64,000 bases of DNA, taken from Helicoverpa zea (lineage: Eukaryota > Arthropoda > Insecta > Lepidoptera > Noctuidae). The notes beneath the pieces are model-generated. The model saw nothing but the letters and a program-made list of their open reading frames with translations, made no database searches and was not told the origin of the DNA. The DNA is taken from contig NC_061467.1 of the NCBI RefSeq assembly GCF_022581195.2, positions 5,642,001 through 5,706,000 on the forward strand, written 5' to 3'. Shown here in pieces: positions 32,083-44,132 of this stretch; the stretch's first letter is position 1; each line of letters begins with the position of its first letter. The translations under genes and the position numbers were made by a program.

Positions 32083-35000
32083 TTATCGGTATTTCAATGG
32101 CTTCTTGCTTACTCGACCAGTTCGCGTAGTATAAACTTTACTATCGGGTTCGTCCGTTTGAATTGTTACTTTTTTCGTAACTTTTCGACAAACGGTATCC
32201 CTATTACTATTATCAACTACTTTAGATTGCGATTCATCCTCTATTAACATGTACGCTGGTTTCAGACGATCTATAGAAACTTTAACTTGTCGGTCGGGCA
32301 ACTGAATACAAAATACTTTATTATCTCTACTTATGACGCGATATGGTCCGTCGTAAGGTGGTTGTAACGGTTTCCGTACTGCGTCATTACGGATAAAAAT
32401 ATATTCACAATCATACAAGTCTTTATGCACAAAAATCTTATTTGGTGACTTATTTTTCCTATTAGATGGCTTTAACCCGTCAATTACAACTTTTAACTTA
32501 TTTACGAAATTTTCTGAATCGCTAATTTTCAAATCAGCTGTATCATAAAAGTCACCGGGTACTCTAATATTACTGCCATACAACATTTGTGCAGCGGTTA
32601 CGCCTGTATCTAATTTTATCGTTGTGCGTAACCCCAACATTACAGTTGCCAATTCGTCAACCCAGCATTTATTATTTAAGCGAGCCATTAACGCGGCTTT
32701 TAAAGATCTATGCCAACGTTCTACTAAACCATTACATTGAGGATGATACGGAGTTGTACGTGTCTTTATAATTCCCATTAAAATCATTAATTCTTTGAAT
32801 AAGTTACTTTCGAACTGACGACCCTGGTCACTAGTGAGCTTTATGGGACAACCAAAACGACTAATCCAACCTTCATATAATGTTTTCGCTACGATTTCTG
32901 CAGTTATCTCTTTTAGTGGAAATGCCTCTGGCCAACGAGTGAATCTATCGATAATCGTTAAACAATATCTATAACCTTCTGGCGAGGTTGGTAACGGTCC
33001 TATAATATCAATATGTATATGCTCAAAACGTTTAGTACTTTTAAAGGACTCTAAATCGGAAACCGTATGTTTTTGAACTTTCGCTCTTTGACATTTTACA
33101 CATGTTTTAGCCCAATTACCAATATCTCTATTCATTTCAGGCCAAAAATATCTATCTTTTACTAACTTTTTACTTGTCTTAATACCAGGATGACTTAAAT
33201 TATGAATAGAATCAAAAGCTAAACGACGAAATTTTTCAGGTAAATATGGTCTTGCACTATTAGTAGACATTTCGCAATAAACATGTTTATCAGTATCGAG
33301 TAACGTTACACGTTTCAATATTACTTTACTGTTGTTGTTTGACGCCCTCAATAATTTTGCAAGCTGTTCGTCAACTTCCTGCGCAGTGGCGAGTTCTGCG
33401 AAATCTAACGTCGTGGGACATGTTATTGTTTCAACTCTAGATAATGTGTCAGCAACTATATTATTATTTCCACTAATGTGTCGTATGTCAGTACTAAATT
33501 CACTAATAAACATAATTTGCCTAGTTCGCCTAGAAGTTTCTCTATTGGTACCTAATTTAGTAAACGCGAAAGTTAATGGTTTATGATCTGTAAAAATTAT
33601 TAATTCTTGTCCTTCAACTAAATTACGAAAATGTATGATTGCTAAATAAATTGCTAAAAGTTCTCTATCATATGTACTATATTTCTTTTGTGCTTCAGTT
33701 AATTTTTTCGAAAAATATCCTAAGGGTTTCCAATTTCCATCAACTTTTTGTTGCAATACTGCACCTACACTTGTGTCTGATGCGTCCGTCATCAATGACA
33801 AAGGTGTATGTGCCGATGGGAAATACAATAAGGTAGCATTTTTAAGATCATCTTTACATTTTTCAAAATTTTCCGTAGCTTCAGGTGTCCAATTGATTTT
33901 ACTTTTATCCTTACGCTTTGAATTCCCTAAATATTTATTTAACGCTGCCTGATGATCAGCTGAATGAGGTATATGAGCTCTATAAAAATTTAACATGCCT
34001 AAAAATCTTCTAAGTTCCTCTACAGTATCCGGCTTTGGAAAATGAATAATCGCTTTAACTTTATCTTCTAATGGTTTAATTCCTTCTGTAGAGACTTCAA
34101 AACCCAAAAACTCTAATTTATCTTTACCAAAACTACACTTTGAAAAATTAATCGTTATACCAAATTCATTAAAACGTTCAAAAACTTTTCGTAAATGTTC
34201 TCTATGCTGCTCTTCATTTTCCGATGCAATGATGACGTCATCTACGTAATTAAAAAGAAAATCTAAGTCTTGTAAAACAGTATGATGCATAAAACGTTGA
34301 AAAGTTTGTGCAGCATTTCTTAATCCAAATGGCATACGCACAAACTCGAATAAACCAAACGGTGTTATGACGGCAGTTTTCTCAATGTCATTTTCCGAAA
34401 CTGGCACACAATAATAGGCTCTATTTATATCTAGCTTTGAGAAAACCTTTTTATTATCTAACATATACGTAAAATCATGAAGACGGGGAACTGGATATCG
34501 ATCAGGCTTGGTAATCGCATTTAAACGTCTATAATCTCCACAAGGTCTAATATTCCCGTCCTTCTTAGGAACAACATGCAAGGGACTTGCCCAAGCGCTT
34601 TTACTCGGCCTACAAATCCCAAGCTCTTGCAATATCTTAAACTCATTTTTAGCTTTTACGTACCTGTCTGGTGGTAACTGCCTGGCTCGTGCGTGCACTG
34701 GAGGTCCTGTGGTCTCAATGTGATGACAAACATTATGTTTAGGCGTTTCTTTGTACGAAACTGGTTTAGTTAGTTCTGGAAATTCACATAATAAATCATA
34801 ATAAGGGCAATTATTTACGATAGTTTTCAAAGTGGGCTCACTAGAATTAGAAAGATTGCCTTTGGTGCTTAAATTAGTTATTTGATCGATTAACCTTCGT
34901 CCGTTCAAGTCAATTAACAACTGAAAATTAGCTAAGAAGTCAGCACCTAATATTGGTTGCTGTACGTCCGCTAATGTAAATAACCAACGGAATGCTCGTC

Positions 35001-35238
35001 TTAGGTTTAAATCTAATTCTAAGTACAATGTACCATACGTGTTAATCTGAGTTCCATTTGCGGCAAAGAGTTTATAACAACACTCACTTGTATTACCTTT
35101 CATGTAGGCTACTTTCCGCGGTAACACTGACACGTTTGCACCACTATCCACTAAGAAGTTTAAGCCCGATTTCCTGTCTCTGACACACAGACGGTGATTC
35201 CCGAAGGCACGGTCACAGCCTCCCGTCGCAGACTGCAC
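32083..35238 (-). CDS. pol: Pol polyprotein: protease, reverse transcriptase, RNase H, integrase
   Basis: Numbered from the GTG at 35238, the 1051-residue frame shows in order: aspartic protease DSGA (31-34) with ILGADFL (96-102); reverse transcriptase with LDIN (D270) and YVDD (331-334); RNase H with D485, E526, D551 and D597; integrase zinc module H679, H683, C713, C716; and the D744, D804, E840 catalytic triad with 35 residues between the last two. A GPY/F module (PPYDGPYRVI) lies near 960-969. No chromodomain is seen. All catalytic residues are present. The GTG is unlikely to be a true start: the frame stays open upstream to 35286 inside gag, in the -1 frame, so Pol should be made as a Gag-Pol fusion by frameshifting. 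Confidence 0.93.
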   Translation of the reverse strand: MQSATGGCDRAFGNHRLCVRDRKSGLNFLVDSGANVSVLPRKVAYMKGNTSECCYKLFAANGTQINTYGTLYLELDLNLRRAFRWLFTLADVQQPILGADFLANFQLLIDLNGRRLIDQITNLSTKGNLSNSSEPTLKTIVNNCPYYDLLCEFPELTKPVSYKETPKHNVCHHIETTGPPVHARARQLPPDRYVKAKNEFKILQELGICRPSKSAWASPLHVVPKKDGNIRPCGDYRRLNAITKPDRYPVPRLHDFTYMLDNKKVFSKLDINRAYYCVPVSENDIEKTAVITPFGLFEFVRMPFGLRNAAQTFQRFMHHTVLQDLDFLFNYVDDVIIASENEEQHREHLRKVFERFNEFGITINFSKCSFGKDKLEFLGFEVSTEGIKPLEDKVKAIIHFPKPDTVEELRRFLGMLNFYRAHIPHSADHQAALNKYLGNSKRKDKSKINWTPEATENFEKCKDDLKNATLLYFPSAHTPLSLMTDASDTSVGAVLQQKVDGNWKPLGYFSKKLTEAQKKYSTYDRELLAIYLAIIHFRNLVEGQELIIFTDHKPLTFAFTKLGTNRETSRRTRQIMFISEFSTDIRHISGNNNIVADTLSRVETITCPTTLDFAELATAQEVDEQLAKLLRASNNNSKVILKRVTLLDTDKHVYCEMSTNSARPYLPEKFRRLAFDSIHNLSHPGIKTSKKLVKDRYFWPEMNRDIGNWAKTCVKCQRAKVQKHTVSDLESFKSTKRFEHIHIDIIGPLPTSPEGYRYCLTIIDRFTRWPEAFPLKEITAEIVAKTLYEGWISRFGCPIKLTSDQGRQFESNLFKELMILMGIIKTRTTPYHPQCNGLVERWHRSLKAALMARLNNKCWVDELATVMLGLRTTIKLDTGVTAAQMLYGSNIRVPGDFYDTADLKISDSENFVNKLKVVIDGLKPSNRKNKSPNKIFVHKDLYDCEYIFIRNDAVRKPLQPPYDGPYRVISRDNKVFCIQLPDRQVKVSIDRLKPAYMLIEDESQSKVVDNSNRDTVCRKVTKKVTIQTDEPDSKVYTTRTGRVSKKPLKYR

Positions 35239-35243
35239 CGACT

Positions 35244-36083
35244 CTAGTTTTCCGCTGGCTTGTCCTTGTCGTGTTTTTTCTTCCAGTTACATGGATCCAC
35301 ACATTTAGTTGCCTTGCTGCGATACTTATAATGGTAAAAACATAACCAATTTGGATCTTCGAATTTCCTTGTGCGACTTCTTGACCCTGACCTGGATCTG
35401 TTGCGTCTAAAGTTATTCCTTCGCCAGTTATTTGAACGGCCTCGTGATCTTGACTCTAAATTTTGTAATCTATCACTCAATTTGTTTATTGCCGAAATAA
35501 TTTGGTCCTGAGAACCGGATGGGCCTGGTTCCTGTTTGACAGTCGCAACACTGTGTATGGGAGTCGTCGTTTCCATTATTTTATCCGCTATTGATGCTAA
35601 TTTCTCTAAATCTTTTTCTTCCGTTACAGCTAAAACTCCTCGCACCGAATTTGGTAAATGCTTCTGCCACATAACTATGAGTGTTTCGTTATTTACTCGT
35701 CCCCTGGCTAGGTCTTGCATTTTTCTTAGTAATTGTGATGGTTTCTGGTCGCCTAATTCCATTTCGCCAATGAGTTTTTTTACTTGCCGCTCTTCGGATT
35801 CTTGATATATAAATATCAACTTATTCTTCAAGGTCTCATATTTATTTTTCTCAGGGGGATCCACAAGGATCTGTGTAACTTGCTCAACTGCGTCCGGGGG
35901 TAATTTTGAAATAAGGACCTGGTACTTTGATTCGTCGGACATCTTCTGAGGATTTAGAACTGCTTCTGCTTGGATAAACCATGTTCTAGGCGACTTCTTC
36001 CAAAATTCCGGAATTCTAGCTGTGATGGAGATGGACGACAGTTGATGTTCTTCAATAACGACCTTCTTGTCTTCAGACGACAT
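35244..36083 (-). CDS. gag: Gag-like structural protein
   Basis: The 279-residue frame starts at an ATG about 130 bases after the primer site. Residues 20-43 (ARIPEFWKKSPRTWFIQAEA) match the N-terminal domain Pfam lists as DUF7041 in insect and fluke retrotransposon Gags. Helical capsid-like sequence follows to about 175. An arginine/serine-rich segment (211-240) and a knuckle C248-x2-H251-x9-C261-x3-C265 should bind the genomic RNA. The protein would assemble the cytoplasmic particle in which reverse transcription takes place. The last 14 codons overlap the pol frame. The frame is unbroken, consistent with an active copy. Confidence 0.88.
   Translation of the reverse strand: MSSEDKKVVIEEHQLSSISITARIPEFWKKSPRTWFIQAEAVLNPQKMSDESKYQVLISKLPPDAVEQVTQILVDPPEKNKYETLKNKLIFIYQESEERQVKKLIGEMELGDQKPSQLLRKMQDLARGRVNNETLIVMWQKHLPNSVRGVLAVTEEKDLEKLASIADKIMETTTPIHSVATVKQEPGPSGSQDQIISAINKLSDRLQNLESRSRGRSNNWRRNNFRRNRSRSGSRSRTRKFEDPNWLCFYHYKYRSKATKCVDPCNWKKKHDKDKPAEN
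35274..35280 (-). promoter_or_regulatory. Candidate -1 ribosomal frameshift site between gag and pol
   Basis: Within the short gag/pol overlap (pol frame open only from 35286; gag stops at 35244) the minus strand reads G AAA AAA C in the gag frame. A run of six A placed over two lysine codons is the best slippery stretch there. Slippage by -1 would enter pol in the right frame. Confidence 0.5.
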
Positions 36084-36211
36084 TATAATTTCTTAATTTG
36101 ACGCGCACTAATATTAAGCCGACACTACGTACACTTGTGTGAGTTGCCCCGGTCGTCCGATTCACTGAATTACAAGTCCAAATTCACTGGTTACAGTTCA
36201 CACTTTCTCCA
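36084..36211 (-). other. 5' leader of the LTR retrotransposon
   Basis: About 128 bases between the primer binding site and the gag ATG. It should contain packaging and perhaps splice-donor signals, but none is certain by eye. Confidence 0.5.
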
Positions 36212-36224
36212 CACGGGGTCACCA
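36212..36224 (-). promoter_or_regulatory. Primer binding site, tRNA-Trp type
   Basis: On the minus strand, two bases after the 5' LTR, the sequence is TGGTGACCCCGTG. The first 11 bases match the complement of the tRNA-Trp 3' end including CCA, as I know it from insects. tRNA-Trp priming is described for the CsRn1/Kabuki clade. Confidence 0.75.
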
Positions 36225-36226
36225 AT

Positions 36227-36451
36227 TTAGATGGTGGGGTGTCGTGTTCAGAGATAAGTAAATAAACCGAATACTAATTAATACACTTTTATTTTCTGAC
36301 TCCAATTAGGTTACATGGGATTTGGTACGGTCACAATATTTAGTAGCGTGCGTTGGTAGTGCGATATACGGGACAACTGGGGAGGCGAACACAATGCAAG
36401 TACAGTATGAACAATATTGATGCGTCAACAATTAGTGTAGGTCCCGCTACA
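36227..36451 (-). repeat. 5' LTR (225 bp)
   Basis: Carries the promoter for the element's transcript and matches the 3' LTR without visible differences. It is followed on the plus strand by the target duplication gactt at 36452-36456. Confidence 0.9.
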
Positions 36452-36456
36452 GACTT

Positions 36457-39400
36457 ATAATGAATACATCATTAAGTAGTAATAACGCGTTTAACGAGTA
36501 TATCGGTATATGTGGATAGTGTGCCATTATTCAGTAGTTAATCCCATCTACTCTTGTACTCGTGGAATAATTTCACCCATAATTGTGGCTGCATAACAAT
36601 TTGTTTGATCTGGTCCGGAGCTACAGTACACATCATACCATCACTGAATATTAAGAGTTTGTTTACGTTTCATGCGAGCATTCCCGGAGCCCATGTATTG
36701 TAAACAGTAAGTAAAAGTATTACGTAAGTATATTTTGTTGTATGTTCGAAGGAACGCTCTTCAGAAAACAAAATGTCGTCATCATAAAATATACTAACAC
36801 AACAAACTGTTATGACAGTTGAATACATTTTATCTACACGAGAACATCTGTTCTATGCTACTTGTAACAAAATAAATGTCGTTGCAGATTATTTATGTGA
36901 TGCTGAGCTTGCGACATGCTACGTAACGCAGCGATTGTATCACTGTGTTACTGTGCTACGGAAAGTGAGATTTGTATTGGGAGATCTATGAAAAACTGCC
37001 TCACAGAGTCCAGCGAGGCTTGTTAGTCCGCGTCGTTAAAATTTGAATGCCTTTTTACGGCGCGGGCGCAGCTATGAAACCTGCTTGCGCGGGAGGATCG
37101 ACCACACACCTCGCATATCATAGATAGAACGTTGCGATTGCATCGACGGAAACGCCCTGCACAGAAAAAATATGAACGTAACACTAACCACCGTAGTTTT
37201 CGTCCAACTATTTGCTGAAACCCAGCCATCTGTTTGCTCAATTAATTGCGAAACGGCACTTAAATAATAATGTTTTTCTCCGTGTAACCCTTAATTAAGT
37301 TAAAATTTAAAATATATTATGCTGGTCGTGTCAGCTTCGCCTCATTACGTCTTCATCAACCGTGTAAGAAAACACGCCGACGATAAATCGGCGACTTTGT
37401 CTCACCTTAAATCGGTTGATCATTAATGATCTTGCATAATGTAATTCAGTAATTAACGATTTAAAACACTATTTTTACCAACATTAATCACGAATGATGT
37501 CCGAAATACCTGAACCATTCCCATCATTATCATCCATTATGTTGCACAACCCCATCCTTTAATGTAAAACCTAAAAACTGCTTAAGCCAAAATGAACTCT
37601 AAATATCTGCTTAATCCACAATCAATTTACTCTGTTACGCTGTAACACTTTTAGTGCTAAATTAAACTAACAGCGTACGATAAGGGAACGGATTGGCAAT
37701 GTTATGGTCCAAATGTAGGCCGAACAAATAATGATAACACTAAGCCCACCACAAAGATAAGCGCTTCACAAAATATTTCAACAGGTACTGGGTTAAAATA
37801 GCTTTGTCGATAGCAATGCAAAAAAATGGGGCTATGAAAAAATGGTCTCCCGATATTTCTGTCATCCTTGTAGATTATCTACCTCTGTAGCTTTGTCAAG
37901 TGGTAGAATAACGGCACCTTAAATCTGCCGCTAAAACACGGTGAAATCAGCCTGTTTTCGTGACATAATAAAGAAGATATCGTTCACCACTCCATGGTCA
38001 TTGCAAAGCGTACATCCATCGTTAGACATTTACATGATCATATTCACATCGATAAATGAACAATTACAACAAAAGATATCATTAACAAAGATCTAATCTC
38101 TAAATCAGTACGCGAAAGCCACAATCGATTTTCACAGAACGTATGCCTGGAATGTCATTTCATAGTAAAACATACCACCCACGGTTCGATCGATCACGTT
38201 GCAAAGTATTGAGTATTCTGATGAAATACCAGAAATTTTGCCAAGCACCGCGACGTTCACACACTTTCGCTGAGACAGTTTGGAGTCGACTCATGTGTGC
38301 TCGGACTTAATGGCCAAAGCAGTAAGACCTCGGACAAAATACATAATGCATACAGCTATTAAAGTTTTTAAAGCCCGCTGTAGATCACTTAATAATGGAC
38401 GAGTACAACGTACAATATTACAGGCTTGGCGGGCCACCCAGGGAGTTCGCGGTGGGTTCTCTTGTTTATTTCCTATTATCTTATCTTGCTTTAATGATCA
38501 GTAAGGGTCACACGATGGATTTCTGTATAGCATTTATAAAATCACCTACCTCAGCGCGTCTGCTTTAAAGTGCCTCATTATTATTAATCTGAACTTTTGA
38601 AACATTGGATACTGGAAAACTTAGATTTCTTGGACCCATCATCACTATAGAGAATGAACGTCGTCATTCCGGAAACAATAAATAGTAAACATCATCCCAA
38701 TAATTATTGTAGGTGTAAATATAACCCGCTAATGTAAGCAATCTTCAAAACTATAGCATCTCCTATAGTATTCTCGATACATTTAAGATTATATTTAAGT
38801 TTATTTATTTCGACATGCAAATATTCTCGCCTGAACCAAAAATATTTATCATACACTTGAAGAGGCCGTTGAGATCTCTCGTTCTTCACATTATGCAACG
38901 TATTGTGACCATGACCTTTCAGTCAACTGCTATCAAGTGCTCCTACTATATTATTTTCAGCATAATATCTGACAATATTTACTCTCAGTGTGCTTGCACA
39001 TTTTTCCTGAAGCGCAGCAATTAATTTTCCGCGGTGTTATGCAAATATTTGCATTTTGCTCAACAGTGTCGAGACTCATATCTCGTTCTTCACAGCATTG
39101 TTATATCATGCATGCACCATGAGCATACGGTATTCTTGCTGCGAAAGCATCAGATCACACGACCAGGTGCTACGTCATCGGTCTGCATGTTTCACATTTA
39201 CAAACACTCAGTATTGCACCCGCGCCGCCCTGCCACATGGGAATTCATTGACGAAACGCCGAAAGGAGTCGACAATGGGAAAATATTTGCTTATTGATCG
39301 AACGGTTTGATTGAATACATATTCTCACACAGCAAATAGAACGCTGCTGAAAGTACTCGTTCTTCGCGGAAACACGGTTAATAAATTAGTGTTGGGTACG

Positions 39401-42400
39401 AAAAAATACTGCTGTTGGGCAATTCAAGTTCCTATTTTTAGCGTTAAATAAACATTTCGTTCGATCGTTTAAAATTGTTGTGGGTTAGGTCGACTTTAAA
39501 AACGCATTAGTGTGTTTAAGATTCGGATTTTATTACTGAAACATGTAGATAGAATTAAGCAGTCGATAGACCAGGGTTATTCGATATAATTATATACTAG
39601 TGGACGTGAGCGTTTTGACAAATGACTGAACATTAAATCGGTTTGCAAATTGACGATTAGCGTTTGATCAGCCTTGCGTGCCCGCTTAATTGTGGTGTAG
39701 CACTGATCAGATGCAAAAAGTTACGACATACATAAATTGGTTATTTCATAAACATTTTATATAAACATCATAATATTGAAATATCTCAATAACATTACAA
39801 CAAGCATTAGTATTATCCAGTCTCTTTGTGATTTACTTGATCGCAAAGAGTAGGATATAAATCGTTTAGTATGACAGCTTACTTGCTTCTTAAAGCTGAG
39901 GAATGCAGCAGCAATTCGTATCGGGTTATTTTGTTATACATCGGCCATACGCAATATACACAGCAAGTGCATATTGCGTCACAAACCGTAAGAAGTTTGC
40001 GCGCCAACGTTCCTCTCACTCCATCAGGGTTACCACTGTAAAAAACTTCGGTAATGTCAATTAAGTAAGAAGTTCTAAAAGAAAACAGGTTTGTTTCGCC
40101 CACTTTAAGATCTAGCTAATTCCAATAGGTATCAGAATTTAGAGTTGCACTTCATAATGCAGTTCGTGAGTTTTTGTTCGAACGAAGCACATAGGTAATT
40201 TTTTGATGAGCTATACTACTTAGTGTAAACCACGCAAAAATAAGGACAATTTTAAGCCGGACATACATATGTAGGTACATTACCAAGATAATTTAAAAAC
40301 TCAAATTGTTTCTGGTAACTTTCCGGCCTTAGCCTTGAATATTAATAAAATAACTGATCGATATAAAATTCATGTGCAAAAATTTTAAACTTGGACATGG
40401 ACACTAATAAACGTTCAAGATATAGTTGTAAAGTAGTCAGTTCAATAGGCGCGGTTACCTTGTCTCTTTGTTGCTTGCCGCGCTCCAGATTGCCCGTGCG
40501 CATACATATTTGACAGCCCTATTTGGCAATATTGACTCGAGCATTTAGCAGTATACAAGCAAGTAATATGTACCTACGCTCACGTTTACTTTATGAATGT
40601 AAATACACAATTTGCAATAAACTAACTGACATTCGCTAGCGACTACTTAGCACTCTCCAACGCCTTCTTTAGCAATACCGTTTGAAACTATCGTAAGACA
40701 GAGCCACAGCTAATAAAATTATGAATTGAATAACAAGTACTTGTTCATCTTTTTGCAAGACATTAGGTGAAGTAAATTAACGAATTTATCTTATAAGGTC
40801 ACCTCAGCTACCTTGGTCAAAGTCAACTAAACTGCATTATGTTTTTATCACTTCCGCGGCCATTTGCAGACCGAAAACTTTACCTTGACGATTAAGCCGT
40901 TACTTGATTGACTTAGCACAAAACACTCCTACTCGGAAATAAGTTCACAATGATTTCTTTAATCATCTATAATTTAAAACGTCCCAAATACAAAAGAAAA
41001 GTGAAACTGAGGGTCATTACCAGAGTTGATTGATGTCTTGTCATTTAATACAGCATTTCTACATGAAGGAGATTTATGCTGCGATGTTAAATTTCATTTT
41101 TAACTGCATTGAATACTGCATGTTCATGTATGCTTGAAATATGCGCATTGTCTCTTCACTAATCTTTCCAAGACAATGAAAGCAAGTCGAGTCTGCGCTG
41201 CCCCAAAAATGCTGCGCGCGCGGCGCCTTTGCAAATGATGAATATTTACGCAACGAGTGAGTCGACAGTGACAATAATTTACAACCGACCTCGACCTTGC
41301 CGCAGAGTGCTCCCACTGATTGCCGAATGCAAACCGCGCAAAATTCACAATAAAACACGCCATTTCGAAGCACCCACATGCACCACTTTGTTATTCCACA
41401 AACTGGGACGCACTCGATGTAAATTTTGATAGCCTTTAACTTTTATAGCCAGAGGTTTTAGTTTAAGGCCGTTCTGTTTTATGTGTTATTTTTAATGCGA
41501 ATAATCTTTTGGTTTGTTGAATTAATTAGCGATGAATATTTCCATAACTGTAAAGTAATATTTCAAACAAACACCGCTGTGATGTTAAAATTCCCATAAC
41601 GATGAACAAACCAAGCATTGCAAATGAACTACATTGCTGTCAAGATCTCGATGTTTTATGTGTGTTGGCGATAATATTTATAAGTCACACTATGTATTGT
41701 ACTCAGTATTGTAACAGTTACAGTGTCGTTTAATGATAAAGTAATGATCTATTGTCAACATGGTACTATTTGTCATGAGTCGTGATAGGATCACTTGTAC
41801 AGCATCCATCGACCGCGGACAAATTAATTGCTTCGACAGAATTAAATGTTATTGTGTCAAGGCTATGAAGTTTTATTTACTTCTCAACTATTATATGAAT
41901 AGGTGACCCAATTTTAAAATACACTGGGTTACAGAATTTTATATTGTTAAACTAATTCAGCAGCTGCACTTAATTCGTTTAATAATCGCACAACGTTTTG
42001 TCAAAGAGCCGTCGTAGTTTATTTTTTGAACTTTACAATTAACAGAAGGTCCTAAAAGGTCCGAATTTTCAGAATGTTTCACCATTTGTTTTAACTCATT
42101 TTTAAAAAGTTTCAAAAATCAACCATCTACAATTTTGTAACATCGTCGCGCCATGCTAAAATCGATCGGATGGAACAAAACTTTCAGCTGCCCAGCTATT
42201 TTTAAAACAGGCCCCTAAACCGTCTCGTTTTGCCAGTTATGCCACGTGGTATCACTGTAAACATCTGTTTTGCCCTTAGTACAAAAAAGTGTGACTATTA
42301 TTTTTTGCTTCGTGTCTGACAGTTCACCTTCCACTCACCTCCATTTATTCCGAAAGTATTTTGTGACAGCTACTTATAAGACCAAAATTTCGTATGTGGG

Positions 42401-44072
42401 TTGCAACGATTTTCACTACTTTCTTCAATCATTTTTCATAGATGAAACCATAAATCTTAACCGCCGCCTACACACAGTATCGTTTAAAAACATCTTAACT
42501 AACTGGTTGACATTAGAATGTTTTAGAAACAAAATGAAATAAGCTGTTCAGATGCCATACCATGTTTAGTAAGTTGTACTTGCTCGTTCATTCTATTATT
42601 TGGCTCTATCGCAATGCCAAATAAGTGTTCCGTTTGAAATCTGTAAGCTCTTCTTATGTGCACTTTTATCTTCTTTCTAACGTTTCTGTGTAACTCATGC
42701 CTACACAGGTACCTAGGTACGTGTTCAATTGTTCACCATTGCGAAGGCTTCATAAAACACCTACACGCTAATTAAAAACCCTTTATTTGTCTTATCTTAC
42801 GTTGTCAGAAGCCATCACCGAACACTTACATAACCGTGGAAAGTGGACTTGTCCAGGATTACCATTCGTGAACAATTGACGGTTCATCGAAATTTTAATT
42901 TGGAAAGGACAAAAAGTGGTTCGAATATTTACAGAAAGTTGTCGCAGGACAGGGGGCTTCGCATTCGCTTTCGTCCATCGAGTACGAAAGTACTGTATTG
43001 TTTTGCTATCCGGTTTTCTGACCTTGGTACAAAACAACAAAACCAAATACTTATGGCAGGCGTGACTACGCTATATAGAGCACTAAAGAAATCACTCGCG
43101 AACTTTTTTTGGCGAACTAATCTCGAGCAGTTTGATCTAGTGAAAGTTAACTACTTTACACTTAGCTGTACAAATATGAATGACTATTTATTTGTTACTT
43201 CTCTATTTCAATTAACTAACTATTAACTCTGCTAACGAACTGACGACTGAGTTTGGAACACTCCCTTCAAACAGGTAATTGAAAAACTTTCCTCATTACC
43301 GTTTTTTTCCAATAGTTTAAACAGGAAAATAGTTACATCATTACAATTCATAGATTGATGTCTCAAATTCCGAATATTCAGCTCTATTTATATAAAAAGA
43401 ATCGAAGTCTAAGAATACGGATATGGTTATTTCATCATGCAAGTTATTTTCACCTGAGCAGAATGTGTTCCGTGAACGTTCCGTTTCTAACACTTAAGAT
43501 AAATCAACTAATCGTCCAATTAGAGCCCAACGTCTTTACACAGATGATATAAGAATCGTGGAATTACCTTCACGACCGGTGCAGTTATGATGGAGCCGGT
43601 AACGTTTCACACTACGCTGATGACTGATTTCACATAGAAATAAAGTTACCGCGATAATTATCGATTCAATTTATTACCTGGACCATAAAATCCGAGAGGT
43701 CGATGACTGAAATTAAAAAATATATATCGATGCTCGCGCTATTGAATGGAGAATACCGCCTTAAGCCTTTTAGCCGACCAAAGGCGGGGTCTTACAATTT
43801 CTCTATAAGTTTACGTCTTCCACGATTATGTAACATTCAATTACGAACCGTAATGGGTATATCTTTGACAAATTATCAGAGACCGCTCCAATGTTGGGAC
43901 AATGCGAACTTTCCTGGAACCTCATCATCATATAATAAGTCTATCAATCAACAAGATTATTCTATTACAAACATGCTTGCATTCAAATTAGCGAAGCGTG
44001 ACCGTCGTCACACAACAATAGATTGCGGGGTGCGGGTGTTGTGCCAGGCCACTTTCACTGCGGTCTTATCAG
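36457..44072. other. Long non-coding stretch, no supported gene
   Basis: About 7.6 kb of AT-rich sequence. POU octamers ATGCAAAT occur at 38815-38822 and as a palindromic pair at 39039-39054. Open frames at 42270-42542, 42843-43226 and 43703-44176 show no domain or consistent codon use. No transposon ends or RNA genes were recognised. Confidence 0.4.
39039..39054. promoter_or_regulatory. Palindromic double POU octamer
   Basis: ATGCAAATATTTGCAT is a perfect 16-bp palindrome made of two overlapping octamer motifs. Another octamer lies at 38815-38822. POU-domain proteins bind such sites as dimers, but a regulatory role here is inference. Confidence 0.3.
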
Positions 44073-44132
44073 CAGCATGGGCCCCGAAGCGCCCCGGAGC
44101 GCCCCGGAGGTGGCCGGATGGCCAGGGCCCAG
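44073..44132 (+). CDS. Candidate GC-rich start exon (unknown protein)
   Basis: A polypyrimidine stretch ending 'cggtcttatcag' precedes a 60-base, very GC-rich block that ends in CAG|GTAGGC. In one frame it opens MGPEAPRSAPEVAGWPGP from ATG 44077 and leaves two bases for the next exon. A second frame is also open. The product is proline-rich and unrecognised. The contrast with the AT-rich flanks suggests exon or CpG-rich leader sequence. A small GC-rich repeat remains possible. Confidence 0.28.

Larger units (their letters stand above)
30547..36451 (-). mobile_element. Intact Ty3/gypsy retrotransposon, CsRn1/Kabuki type, 5.9 kb
   Basis: Two 225-bp LTRs without visible differences enclose gag, pol and a third small frame. 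The insertion is flanked by the 5-bp direct repeat gactt (30542-30546 and 36452-36456). The primer site next to the 5' LTR begins TGGTGACCCCG, complementary to the 3' end expected of tRNA-Trp. Gag has a C-x2-H-x9-C-x3-C knuckle instead of the usual CCHC. Both traits are reported for the CsRn1/Kabuki clade. Pol order is protease, reverse transcriptase, RNase H, integrase with a GPY/F module, and no frame is broken. Identical LTRs indicate a very recent insertion. The copy could be active. Confidence 0.92.

Noticed and set aside
42843..43226. 127-codon plus-strand frame, also open on the minus strand
   Set aside because: No domain, splice borders or repeat match. Length is within what chance gives in 64 kb of AT-rich DNA.
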